33,521 nucleotides of DNA from Pseudomonadota bacterium. Its GTDB lineage: Bacteria; Pseudomonadota; Gammaproteobacteria; Burkholderiales; Ferrovaceae. The DNA lies in assembly GCA_028873535.1 (NCBI GenBank), contig JAGWIJ010000029.1:1-33521 (forward strand), read 5' to 3'. Positions 26,034 to 33,521 of the stretch are shown here, in pieces (positions within the stretch are counted from its first letter, which is position 1; every line of letters starts with the position of its first letter). The position numbers were made by a program, and so were the translations under genes. The notes beneath the pieces are model-generated. The model saw only the letters and a program-made list of their open reading frames with translations, was not told where the DNA came from and did not search any database.

Positions 26034-27827
26034 ATGAGCGAATACCATGCACCGCTGAAGGACATGCGCTTCCTGGTTCACGAGGTGGTCGGACTTCACC
26101 GCATCAACGCCCTGCCTGCGTATGCCGAAGCCAGTCCTGACCTGGTCGACCAGATCCTGGAGGAGGCGGCACGCTTTTCCAACGGCGTGCTCTCGCCGCT
26201 GAACTGGGTGGGCGACCGCCAGGGTTCGCGGCTTGGCGAGCACGGCGTGATGACGCCGCCGGGCTTCGCGGACGCCTATCGCCAGTTCGCCGAATCGGGC
26301 TGGAACGGCCTGACCGCCGAGAGCGAGTTCGATGGCCAGGGCCTGCCGCGCCTGGTGGCGACCCCGGTGAACGAGATGTGGCACGCCAGCAACATGGCGT
26401 TCACGCTGTGTCCGCTGCTGACCCAGGGTGCCATCGAGGCGCTGCGTCTGTGCGGTTCGGACGTGCTGCAGCAGCGTTTCCTGCCGAAGATGATCTCTGG
26501 CGAATGGACCGGCACCATGAACCTGACCGAACCGCAGGCGGGTTCCGACCTGGCAGCGCTGCGCACGCGCGCGGTGCCGGAAGGGGACCACTTCCGCCTG
26601 CACGGACAGAAGATCTTCATCACCTACGGTGACCACGACTACACCGACAACATCATCCACCTGGTGCTGGCGCGCACCCCCGGTGCGCCCGAAGGCGTCA
26701 AGGGCATCTCGCTGTTCGTGGTGCCCAAGGTGCTGGTGAACACCGATGGCAGCCTGGGTGCCCTCAACGACGTGCGCTGCGTGTCGATCGAGCACAAGCT
26801 CGGCATCCACGGCAGCCCGACCTGCGTGATGGCCTATGGCGACCGCGAAGGGGCCATCGCTTACCTGGTGGGCGAGGAGAACCGCGGCCTGGAGTACATG
26901 TTCATCATGATGAACGCGGCGCGCTTCGCAGTCGGTCTGGAAGGCGTCGGCATTGCCGAACGCGCCTATCAGCAGGCGCTGGGGTACGCGCGCGACCGCG
27001 TGCAGGGCACGCCGGTCGGCGGCAAGCCGGGCAGCCGGCAGCCGATCCTGCACCACCCGGACGTGCGACGCATGCTGACCAGCATGCGCAGCCGCATCGA
27101 AGGCGCGCGCGCGCTGGCCTACTACACGGCGGCACTGATGGACCTGGCCGAACACGAGGGCGACGAAGCCAGGCGCCGCGCCCATCAGGCGCGCGTGGAC
27201 CTGCTGATCCCGGTGGTCAAGGCCTGGAGCACCGAGATGGCGGTCGAGGTGGCCTCGCTGGGCGTGCAGGTGCATGGCGGCATGGGCTATGTCGAGGAAA
27301 CCGGCGCTGCCCAGCACCTGCGCGATGCGCGCATCACCACCATCTACGAAGGCACCACTGGCATCCAGGCCAATGACCTGATCGGCCGCAAGTTCATGCG
27401 TGATCGCGGCGCCGCGATGCGTGACCTGGGCGAATCGATTGACGCCGAGATGACGGCGCTGGGCGATCACGCCCACGCCGAGGTACGTGTCATCGCAGGG
27501 TGCGTGCGCCGTGCCCTCGGCGAGCTGCAGCGCGCCGGCCAGTGGGTGCTGGCCGAGGGCAGCCAGCAGCTGCCGCAGGCCTACGCGGGCGCGTGGCCCT
27601 TTCTCAAGCTGACCGGCAATGTGGTCTGCGGCTACATGCTGGCGCGTTCTGCTGCCGTGGCCGCGAGCCACCTGCTGGAAGGTGATGACGACCAGGCTTT
27701 CTGCGACGCCAAGGTCAAGACCGCACGCTTTTTCGCCGACCACGTGCTCAACGAGTGCGCCGGTCTTGCCTCAACCGTGATCGAGGGCGGTGCCAGTGCC
27801 GTCGCCCTCGACGAGGAGCAGTTCTGA
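26034..27827 (+). CDS. Acyl-CoA dehydrogenase, long (~600 aa) DmdC-like subfamily
   Basis: A 597-residue flavoprotein, about 200 residues longer than classic short-chain acyl-CoA dehydrogenases. This matches the subfamily that includes 3-methylmercaptopropionyl-CoA dehydrogenase (DmdC). It oxidises an acyl-CoA to the trans-2-enoyl-CoA and passes electrons to ETF. Visible features are MNLTEPQAGSDLAALRT (FAD site, about 163-179), GQKIFITYGDHD, QVHGGMGYVEE and the catalytic base E439 in TTIYEGTTGIQ. The extra C-terminal domain runs from about 470 onward. AAGGAG precedes the ATG. DMSP use should not be assumed, because many relatives act on ordinary fatty acyl-CoAs. The last 57 bp overlap the convergent oligopeptidase gene. 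Confidence 0.93.
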   Translation: MSEYHAPLKDMRFLVHEVVGLHRINALPAYAEASPDLVDQILEEAARFSNGVLSPLNWVGDRQGSRLGEHGVMTPPGFADAYRQFAESGWNGLTAESEFDGQGLPRLVATPVNEMWHASNMAFTLCPLLTQGAIEALRLCGSDVLQQRFLPKMISGEWTGTMNLTEPQAGSDLAALRTRAVPEGDHFRLHGQKIFITYGDHDYTDNIIHLVLARTPGAPEGVKGISLFVVPKVLVNTDGSLGALNDVRCVSIEHKLGIHGSPTCVMAYGDREGAIAYLVGEENRGLEYMFIMMNAARFAVGLEGVGIAERAYQQALGYARDRVQGTPVGGKPGSRQPILHHPDVRRMLTSMRSRIEGARALAYYTAALMDLAEHEGDEARRRAHQARVDLLIPVVKAWSTEMAVEVASLGVQVHGGMGYVEETGAAQHLRDARITTIYEGTTGIQANDLIGRKFMRDRGAAMRDLGESIDAEMTALGDHAHAEVRVIAGCVRRALGELQRAGQWVLAEGSQQLPQAYAGAWPFLKLTGNVVCGYMLARSAAVAASHLLEGDDDQAFCDAKVKTARFFADHVLNECAGLASTVIEGGASAVALDEEQF

Positions 27828-29879
27828 GCAGGCCCTGATCCCCAGGCTGTCGAGCAGGAAGGCGTAGTCGGTGGCGACCTCGCGCAGACGTGCATAGCGG
27901 CCCGAGGGGCCGCCGTGCCCGGCTGTCATCTCCATCTGCAGCAATACCGGGTGCGGATCGGTCTTGAGGTCGCGCAGGCGGGCCACCCACTTCACGGGCT
28001 CCCAGTACTGCACCTGCGAATCGTGCAGGCCCGCCGTCACCAGCATGCGCGGATAGGCCTGGGCGCGCAGGTTGTCGTACGGGCTCCAGCGCGCCATGGC
28101 GCGATGGTGGTGCGCACGCGAAGGGTTGCCCCATTCGTCGTACTCGTTGGTGGTCAGCGGCAGACTGGCGTCCTCCATGGTGCTGAGGCAATCGAGGAAG
28201 GGCACCTGCAACACCATCGCGCGATAGAGATCAGGGCGCAGGTTGGCCACGGCCCCCATCAGCAGGCCGCCGGCGCTGCCGCCTTCGGCACACAGGCGGT
28301 CCGGCGCCGCCCAGCCGGTGCTCACCAGCCAGGCGCTGGCGTCGATGAAATCATGGAAGCTGTTGGGCTTGGACAGCAGCCGGCCCTCGTCGTACCAGCG
28401 CTTGCCGAGATCCTCGCCGCCACGGATGTGCAGGATCGCGAAGCCAACCCCACGATCGGCAAGCGACAGCGCGCTGACCCTGAATTCGGCATCGATGATA
28501 TGGCCGTAGGCACCATAGCCATAGGCCAGCACGGCGGCGCTGCCGTCGCGTGGATGGTCGGCACGCGTGAGCAGCGTGATCGGGATCGAGGCGCCATCGC
28601 GCGCCGGGGCGTGCAGGCGGTGCACTGCATAGCGCGTGCGGTCATAGCCTGAAGGCAGTTGCTGCTCCTTGATGATGCGGTCGTTGCGCGTGTCCAGTGC
28701 GAACTCGCGCAGCTGCTCCGGGGTCACCGGCGAGGAGTAGCTGTAGCGCAGCACGCGACTGCGCGGATCCGGGTTGGCATCGAGCGCCAGCGTGCCGGCG
28801 GCGTCGTGCGGACTGATGCGGTGCAGTTCGTGCATGCGGTGATCGAACAGGCGCAGGCTGGTCAGGCCCTGCTGGCGTTCCTCCAGCGCCATCCAGCCGT
28901 CGAACAGTTCGAAGCTTTCGATCATGCGCCCCGGTCGTGCCGGCAGCAGCGGCCGCCAGTCGTAGCGGTCTCCGATGCGCCATTCGGGCACCCAGGCCAG
29001 GCGCCCGTCGGGTGCCCGCCAGTCGGTACGGATCACCCAGCGCTGTCCGATGTGATCGGCTTCGTAGTGGAAATCGCGCCGCCGCCGCGCCAGGCAGCGC
29101 GGGCGGGCGCGTGGATTGCGCGCCGGCAGCACACGCAGCTCGTCCGACACGGTGCTGGACAGCCCGATGATCAGATAGCGTTCCGAGGTCGAGAGGTGCA
29201 CGTCGGTGTAGAAGCCCGGGTCGGTCTCCTCGTACACCAGCGCATCCCGCTCGACCCTGCCGCCCACCACATGGCGCAGCACCTGGCAGCTGCGCAGGGT
29301 ATCGGGATCGTTGCGCACGTACAGCAGCGTGCGATGATCGGCTGCCCAGGCCAGGCTGCCGCTGCAGCCCGGGATGGCATCGGGCAGGTCGATGCCCAGC
29401 ACCAGGTCGCGGAAGCGCAGCGTGTACTGGCGCCGGCCCACGCAGTCCTCGGCCCACGCCAGCAGGCGGCCGTCGCCACTGACGCTCCAGTGGCCGACCT
29501 CGTAGTAGGGCAGGCCGTCGCCGCGCACATTGGGGTCGAGCAGCACCTCGGCGTCGGCCTCCAGGCTGCCGCGACGTCGCATCTCGATCGGATGCTGCGC
29601 GCCCTTGCGGGTCACGCTGTAGTACCAGTCGCCATGCCAGAGCAGCGGTGGACTGCTGTCGTCCTCCTCGATGCGGCCCAGCATCTCGGCGTACAGCTCG
29701 TCCTCGAGCGCCTGGAAGCCGCTGCGGTGCGCGGCAAAATACGTGTTCTCCGCCTCCAGGTGGGCGATCACCTCCGGGTCGGAGCGCGCGTCGTCGCGCA
29801 GCCAGTGGTAGGGGTCGTCGCGTTCGCCGAATGGGGACAGCTGTCGGTGGGGCTTGCGTGCGGCACGGGGCGGAGTCAT
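27771..29879 (-). CDS. ptrB: Oligopeptidase B (S9A prolyl oligopeptidase family)
   Basis: A 702-residue cytoplasmic serine peptidase cleaving short peptides after Arg/Lys. The N-terminal DPYHWLRDD and the following beta-propeller (about 70-410) lead into the hydrolase domain, with S535 (EGGSAGGLLMG), D620 (LHDSQVQYWEP) and H655 (MTAGHGGPSGR). The sequence after LLDSLGI is a 20-residue tail encoded largely opposite the acyl-CoA dehydrogenase stop; most of it is probably non-conserved. ATG 29879 lacks a Shine-Dalgarno, and a TAGAAT -10-like box ends 6 bp upstream, so a leaderless transcript is possible. It lies 54 bp after the AttH-like gene on the same strand. Confidence 0.92.
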   Translation of the reverse strand: MTPPRAARKPHRQLSPFGERDDPYHWLRDDARSDPEVIAHLEAENTYFAAHRSGFQALEDELYAEMLGRIEEDDSSPPLLWHGDWYYSVTRKGAQHPIEMRRRGSLEADAEVLLDPNVRGDGLPYYEVGHWSVSGDGRLLAWAEDCVGRRQYTLRFRDLVLGIDLPDAIPGCSGSLAWAADHRTLLYVRNDPDTLRSCQVLRHVVGGRVERDALVYEETDPGFYTDVHLSTSERYLIIGLSSTVSDELRVLPARNPRARPRCLARRRRDFHYEADHIGQRWVIRTDWRAPDGRLAWVPEWRIGDRYDWRPLLPARPGRMIESFELFDGWMALEERQQGLTSLRLFDHRMHELHRISPHDAAGTLALDANPDPRSRVLRYSYSSPVTPEQLREFALDTRNDRIIKEQQLPSGYDRTRYAVHRLHAPARDGASIPITLLTRADHPRDGSAAVLAYGYGAYGHIIDAEFRVSALSLADRGVGFAILHIRGGEDLGKRWYDEGRLLSKPNSFHDFIDASAWLVSTGWAAPDRLCAEGGSAGGLLMGAVANLRPDLYRAMVLQVPFLDCLSTMEDASLPLTTNEYDEWGNPSRAHHHRAMARWSPYDNLRAQAYPRMLVTAGLHDSQVQYWEPVKWVARLRDLKTDPHPVLLQMEMTAGHGGPSGRYARLREVATDYAFLLDSLGIRACSELLLVEGDGTGTALDHG

Positions 29880-29885
29880 GCCGCG

Positions 29886-29891
29886 ATTCTA
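29886..29891 (-). promoter_or_regulatory. -10-like box directly in front of ptrB
   Basis: On the minus strand TAGAAT reads from 29891 to 29886, one mismatch from TATAAT. Transcription would begin about at the ATG (29879), giving a leaderless mRNA, consistent with the missing ribosome site. The -35 position is poor, so this is a tentative call. The 54-bp spacer holds nothing else I recognise. Confidence 0.35.
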
Positions 29892-29933
29892 GCCTGTACG
29901 GGCACCGGCCGGCAGCGGCGGACGCTGCTCAGC

Positions 29934-31013
29934 TCAGAACAGCAGCGGCTTCCAGTAGCCGGTCAGCTCCAGGTAGCCGTGCGCGGCGACGCCCGGCGAT
30001 GTGCCGGTGGCGTCGGCTGGGCTGGCGGTGACGGCGCCTTCCCAGTAGGCCGTGCCGGTACTGGCGCGCGTATCCATCTCCTGGTCGTCGAACAGCGGCC
30101 GCAACTGCAGTGCATGTCCTGGCCAGCGCAGCGTCCATTCCAGCGGATAGCGGGCACCGGTGGCGGGCGAAGTCCAGCTGCGCACCGGCAGGAAGTCGAT
30201 CTGCCCGTTGTCGAGCGCGGCGGTGTTGCCGTTGGCATCGCGCCAGGTGCCGGCGGACCAGAGCGTGTGGCCGCCGCTGTCACGCATGCGGAAGGCCATC
30301 AGCGCTGCACCGTCATCGAAGTTGAGCCCCGTCCAGTCCCAGCCCACGGCATTGTCGGTGACATAGGCATTGGACCACTCGTGGTCCAGCCAGGCAGTGC
30401 CGCTGACGCGGAACGCTGCGCCGGAGCCCTTGCGCACGCGCCCGCTCACCTTGAGCTGGGGCAGGCTGTAGTACCAGCTGAAGGCGCGCCGATCGTGGCC
30501 TTTGCGGCTGAAGCCCTGTTCGCCTTCGAGCAGCGGCGACTGCGTGCTCGCCAGGTTCAGTTCCAGCGCGATCGCGTTGCCGCTGGCCGTGGCCTGCAGG
30601 TCGCCGCCAGGCAGACGCTGGAGCGACCAGTCGTCGATGTGGATGTCGAGCCGGTCGCTGCGGCAGTCGGCAAGACCGAAGCCGCTGCGCGCCATGCGTT
30701 CCTCGTGCAGGATCCGGCCGCGACCAGGATCGGACAGTGCGGCGTGCGCCAGCAGCAGCTGGCGCGGCGCGAAGCGGCTCGCGTGGCTGGCGTCGGCGGG
30801 ACCGCGGTTGCGGAAGAAGGTCAGCTGAAAGCCGAACGGGCGGCCGCTGTCGTCGCGCAGCCAGCCGGTCACGTACCACCATTCGGTCTTCCAGTCGGGG
30901 TGTGCACCCTCGTCATCGGGAAAGCGCAAGGGCGGCTGAAGCGGCGCCGCATCTGCGGACCACGCCGGCGTGCCGGCGAGGAGCAGGGCCAGCAGCAGCC
31001 ACGCGGCGCGCAT
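29934..31013 (-). CDS. Secreted CrtC/AttH-like lipocalin-fold protein (COG5621-type)
   Basis: A 359-residue exported protein. The signal peptide covers about residues 1-19 (MRAAWLLLALLLAGTPAWS). The mature part starts with FPDDEGAHPDWKTEWWYVTGWL, the hallmark of the AttH/carotenoid-1,2-hydratase (CrtC-like) two-lipocalin family. It ends in HGYLELTGYW, also typical. Members are often annotated as predicted secreted hydrolases; the biochemical role is unproven. Its ATG overlaps the stop of the upstream permease by one base (TGATG), so the two are coupled and probably act together, as in AttEFGH-type ABC modules. It is not expected to make carotenoids here, as no carotenoid genes are present. 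Family assignment is good; function is unknown. Confidence 0.85.
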   Translation of the reverse strand: MRAAWLLLALLLAGTPAWSADAAPLQPPLRFPDDEGAHPDWKTEWWYVTGWLRDDSGRPFGFQLTFFRNRGPADASHASRFAPRQLLLAHAALSDPGRGRILHEERMARSGFGLADCRSDRLDIHIDDWSLQRLPGGDLQATASGNAIALELNLASTQSPLLEGEQGFSRKGHDRRAFSWYYSLPQLKVSGRVRKGSGAAFRVSGTAWLDHEWSNAYVTDNAVGWDWTGLNFDDGAALMAFRMRDSGGHTLWSAGTWRDANGNTAALDNGQIDFLPVRSWTSPATGARYPLEWTLRWPGHALQLRPLFDDQEMDTRASTGTAYWEGAVTASPADATGTSPGVAAHGYLELTGYWKPLLF

Positions 31014-33521
31014 CAGGCGTCCTCGTTCACGGCGGCGAGCGCGGCACGGCCACTGCCGTCACGGCCGCTGAACAGCGCCGTCAGGGTGGCGGCCGCGACC
31101 ATGAGCAGCGCGAGCAGGGCCAGCGATGTCCACGGCACATGGGTCTCCATGCTCCAGTGGAAGGACTGGCGATTGACCACGCGGATCAGGATCACGCCGA
31201 TCACGCCGCCGGCAGCCAGCCCCAGGCCCACGCCGATGGTGCTGATCAGCAGGCCTTCCCACGCGATCAGCGACAGCACCTGCCGCCGTGTCGCACCCAG
31301 GTGCACCAGCACGCCGAATTCGCGCTGGCGTGCCAGCACCTGGGCGCCGAAGCCGGCGCTGATGCCGAGCAGGCCGATCACCAGCGCCACCGCTTCGAGG
31401 GCGTAGGTCACCGTGAAGCTGCGATCGAAGATGCGCAGGCTCATGGCCTTGATGGTGCGCGGTTCGGCGATCTCGAAGCGGCCTGCGCCGCCGATGGCGT
31501 CGGGGATCGCGGCGAGCACCTGCGCTGGCGCGTAGCCCGGCCGCAGATAAAGCGCAGCGTCGTCGGCCAGGGCGTCGGCGGTGAGTGCCTGGTAGTCGGT
31601 GCGATCGATGACCAGTGCGCCGAACTGGCGCGCGTAGTCGCGCCAGATGCCGGCGATGCGCAGTTCGATCCAGCGTCCTTCGAGCGGCACGCGCAGTTTG
31701 TCCCCACGCTGGACGCCGTAGAGGTCGACCAGGGCCTCGGATGCCCAGGCGCAGGGCAGGTCGCACCGCGGACGCGCAGCGGCTCCGGGCGCGATACCGT
31801 CGATCACGGCCAGGCCGCGATGGCTCCAGATCAGGTCGAGATCGCGTGCCAGCAGCGCCACTGGCGGCAGGTCCGGGCGCAGCAGGACGGTGCGGGTGCG
31901 CAGGGTGTCCACCGCTGCGACGCCTTCGAGCGCTGCCAGTTGCGCGCGCGTGGCAGGTGGCAGCAGCCCCGGCACCGCGCCGCTGCCGCGCAGATAGATG
32001 TCCGCAGGCAGCACCTGATCGAGCCAGGCCTGCAGCGAATGGCGGAAGGAGCCGATCATCACCAGCATGGCGGCTACCAGACTCACGGCGACCACCACAG
32101 TGGCCAGGCTGAGCGCGGCATCGCGGCTGCGCACCCGCAGTCCGGTCAGCGCCAGGCCAGGCAGTGCGCCGTCCGGCATCGGCAGGCAGGCGAGCAGACG
32201 CGCGGTGATCTCCGGCAGCAGCGCCAGCAGGCCGAGCAGCAACATCGCGATCGCAGCGTAGCCGGCCAGTGGCAGGCCCTGGATGGCGGGGGCCAGGCAG
32301 AGCAGGGCGCCGCAGCCGATTGCCGCCGCACCGCCCAGCGCGCGCCAGGAGCCGCGCCGCTGCGGTCGGCTGTCCTGGCGCAGTGCAAGTGCCGGATCGG
32401 CGTGCGCTGCCTGCCAGGCGGGCAGCAGGCTGCCGGCAACGGCGCAAGCGGTTCCCAGCAGCAGGAACAGTGCGCTCAGCCCGAGATCGGGATGGAAGAT
32501 GGCGCGCGTTCCGGCGAAATAGCCGGCGCCCAGGTCGCCGCCATAGCGATGCAGTGCCCAGGCCGCGACCATGGTGCCCGCGGCGACGCCGGCAGCAGCG
32601 CCGGCCACGCCGACCTTCAGGCCTTCGAGCGCGATGCCCAGCAGGATCTGGCGACGCTCGACACCGATTGCGCGCAGCAGTGCGATGCGCGACCGGCGCC
32701 GCGCCACCGCCAGGGTCTGGGTGGTGAAGACCAGGAAGGCCCCCGTGAACAGCGCAATCAGGGCGAGCACGGTCAGGTTGGCGCGATAGGCGCGCGACAG
32801 CGCCGCACTGCGCGTGCCGCTATCGGCAGGCGGGCCGGCGTGCACGCCGGCAGGCAGCATCCGGGCCAGCGCGGACGCCACGTTGCCGGGCGCTGATCCG
32901 GGCCGCAGGCGCAGATCCAGACGCTGTAGCCTGCCGGTCTGGGCCAGCAGTTCCTGCGCGTACCCGATGTCGAGCAGCACGAAGCTGCGCGCCGATCCCT
33001 GCGCGGCCATCACGCCGGCGACGTTGTAGTCCACCACGTCGCCGCCGCGCACCAGACTCAGGCGATCACCTGTGCGGCAGGCCAGGCGATCGGCGGCGTC
33101 GCGACTCAGCAGCGCCTGGCCGGGTGTGAGCAGCTTGAGTGCCGTCGCAAGTTCCGGCATGTCGGCGGGGCTCAGCCTGCCGGCCCGGAAAATGTCGAGG
33201 CCCAGGATGCGCATGGCCAGGGTCGGCGCGCCGTCGCGACCGGCTGGGGCTCCGCAGTGCACCGGCAGCTCCCCGTCGACCACCGGACTGGCCAGCGCCA
33301 CGCCCGGCAGTGCGGCGACCCGCGCGTAGAGGTTCTCGTCGAAGCCGTCGCGACCGGCGCTCACGGTGAGGTCGGCGCGCCCGCCGAACTGATTGGCGGC
33401 GGCCGCGAATTCGTCGACCGCGGCATCGTTGATCAGATTGACAGCCATCCCGAGCGCCGTGCCGAGCGCGATCGCCAGCATCGCCATCAGTTGCCGCGCC
33501 AGCTGGCCGCGGCCGCCGGAC
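31013..33521 (-). CDS. ABC transporter permease, MacB/FtsX type (5' end beyond window)
   Basis: At least 835 residues are encoded, and the frame stays open to the window edge, so the N-terminus is missing. The visible start RGQLARQLMAMLAIALGTALGMAVNLIN is the first transmembrane helix of such permeases. Two FtsX-type repeats follow. The first has helices around LTVLALIALFTGAFLVF, a basic loop with ALLRAIGVERRQILLGIALEG and two further helices. A central hydrophobic block comes next, then a second repeat with YALEAVALVIGLLGI, REFGVLVHLGATRRQVLSLIAWEG and LALLALLMVAAATLTALFSG. Large periplasmic loops lie between. It resembles fused AttF/AttG-like or lipoprotein-export permeases. The ATPase is probably encoded just upstream, outside the window. 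It is coupled to the secreted AttH-like gene. Confidence 0.88.
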   Translation of the reverse strand, partial: SGGRGQLARQLMAMLAIALGTALGMAVNLINDAAVDEFAAAANQFGGRADLTVSAGRDGFDENLYARVAALPGVALASPVVDGELPVHCGAPAGRDGAPTLAMRILGLDIFRAGRLSPADMPELATALKLLTPGQALLSRDAADRLACRTGDRLSLVRGGDVVDYNVAGVMAAQGSARSFVLLDIGYAQELLAQTGRLQRLDLRLRPGSAPGNVASALARMLPAGVHAGPPADSGTRSAALSRAYRANLTVLALIALFTGAFLVFTTQTLAVARRRSRIALLRAIGVERRQILLGIALEGLKVGVAGAAAGVAAGTMVAAWALHRYGGDLGAGYFAGTRAIFHPDLGLSALFLLLGTACAVAGSLLPAWQAAHADPALALRQDSRPQRRGSWRALGGAAAIGCGALLCLAPAIQGLPLAGYAAIAMLLLGLLALLPEITARLLACLPMPDGALPGLALTGLRVRSRDAALSLATVVVAVSLVAAMLVMIGSFRHSLQAWLDQVLPADIYLRGSGAVPGLLPPATRAQLAALEGVAAVDTLRTRTVLLRPDLPPVALLARDLDLIWSHRGLAVIDGIAPGAAARPRCDLPCAWASEALVDLYGVQRGDKLRVPLEGRWIELRIAGIWRDYARQFGALVIDRTDYQALTADALADDAALYLRPGYAPAQVLAAIPDAIGGAGRFEIAEPRTIKAMSLRIFDRSFTVTYALEAVALVIGLLGISAGFGAQVLARQREFGVLVHLGATRRQVLSLIAWEGLLISTIGVGLGLAAGGVIGVILIRVVNRQSFHWSMETHVPWTSLALLALLMVAAATLTALFSGRDGSGRAALAAVNEDA

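Noticed and set aside
28659..31406. A long plus-strand open frame (about 900 codons) opposite ptrB, the AttH-like gene and the permease end
   Set aside because: It spans three well-supported minus-strand genes and their junctions and has no domain signature. It is a codon-bias shadow.

Overview
The window is a GC-rich chromosomal segment dominated by central carbon metabolism. It carries no mobile element, CRISPR array, rRNA or tRNA gene that I can see. The run sdhC-sdhD-sdhA-sdhB-sdhE-gltA-sucA-sucB-lpdA-zapE, preceded by a GntR-type regulator, and the block etfB-etfA-acyl-CoA dehydrogenase are arrangements I associate with Betaproteobacteria. Rhodocyclales, Burkholderiales or relatives are my best guess. 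That assignment is an inference from gene order and protein style, not from a marker gene.

Region by region. (1) 1-261 is the C-terminal end of an amidohydrolase. (2) 272-4952, minus strand, is the methylcitrate-cycle operon prpB-prpC-acnD, with a near-consensus sigma-70 promoter. (3) 4953-5086 is the divergent control region, with an AT-rich 22-bp near-palindrome. (4) 5087-20095, plus strand, is one co-directional run with no gap above 91 bp: gntR, sdhCDAB, sdhE, gltA, sucA, sucB, lpdA, zapE, prpE and 5-formyltetrahydrofolate cyclo-ligase. (5) 20077-24022 holds a secreted subtilase (minus), an alpha/beta hydrolase (plus) and a secreted di-heme oxidoreductase (minus). (6) 24023-24337 is a 315-bp divergent intergenic region rich in inverted repeats. 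(7) 24338-27827, plus strand, is etfB-etfA-acyl-CoA dehydrogenase. (8) 27771-33521, minus strand, is an MacB/FtsX-type ABC permease (cut by the window edge), a secreted CrtC/AttH-like lipocalin-fold protein and oligopeptidase B.

How the genes work together. PrpE activates propionate to propionyl-CoA. PrpC condenses it with oxaloacetate to 2-methylcitrate, AcnD dehydrates that, and PrpB cleaves 2-methylisocitrate to pyruvate and succinate. The succinate enters SdhCDAB directly. GltA and the 2-oxoglutarate dehydrogenase subunits (SucA, SucB, Lpd) supply the adjoining TCA steps, and SdhE flavinylates SdhA. ETF and its acyl-CoA dehydrogenase feed electrons from acyl-CoA oxidation to the quinone pool, and such oxidation can also produce propionyl-CoA. 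The two pathways are interleaved around a single HutC-type GntR regulator, which is the natural candidate to sense the carbon supply. PrpF, the usual partner of AcnD, is not in the window.

I did not find a clearly undescribed system. The points most worth following up are the prp/gntR control region, AcnD without an adjacent PrpF, the permease plus AttH-like export module, the secreted subtilase with a sorting-tag-like tail, and the structured region in front of the di-heme protein.
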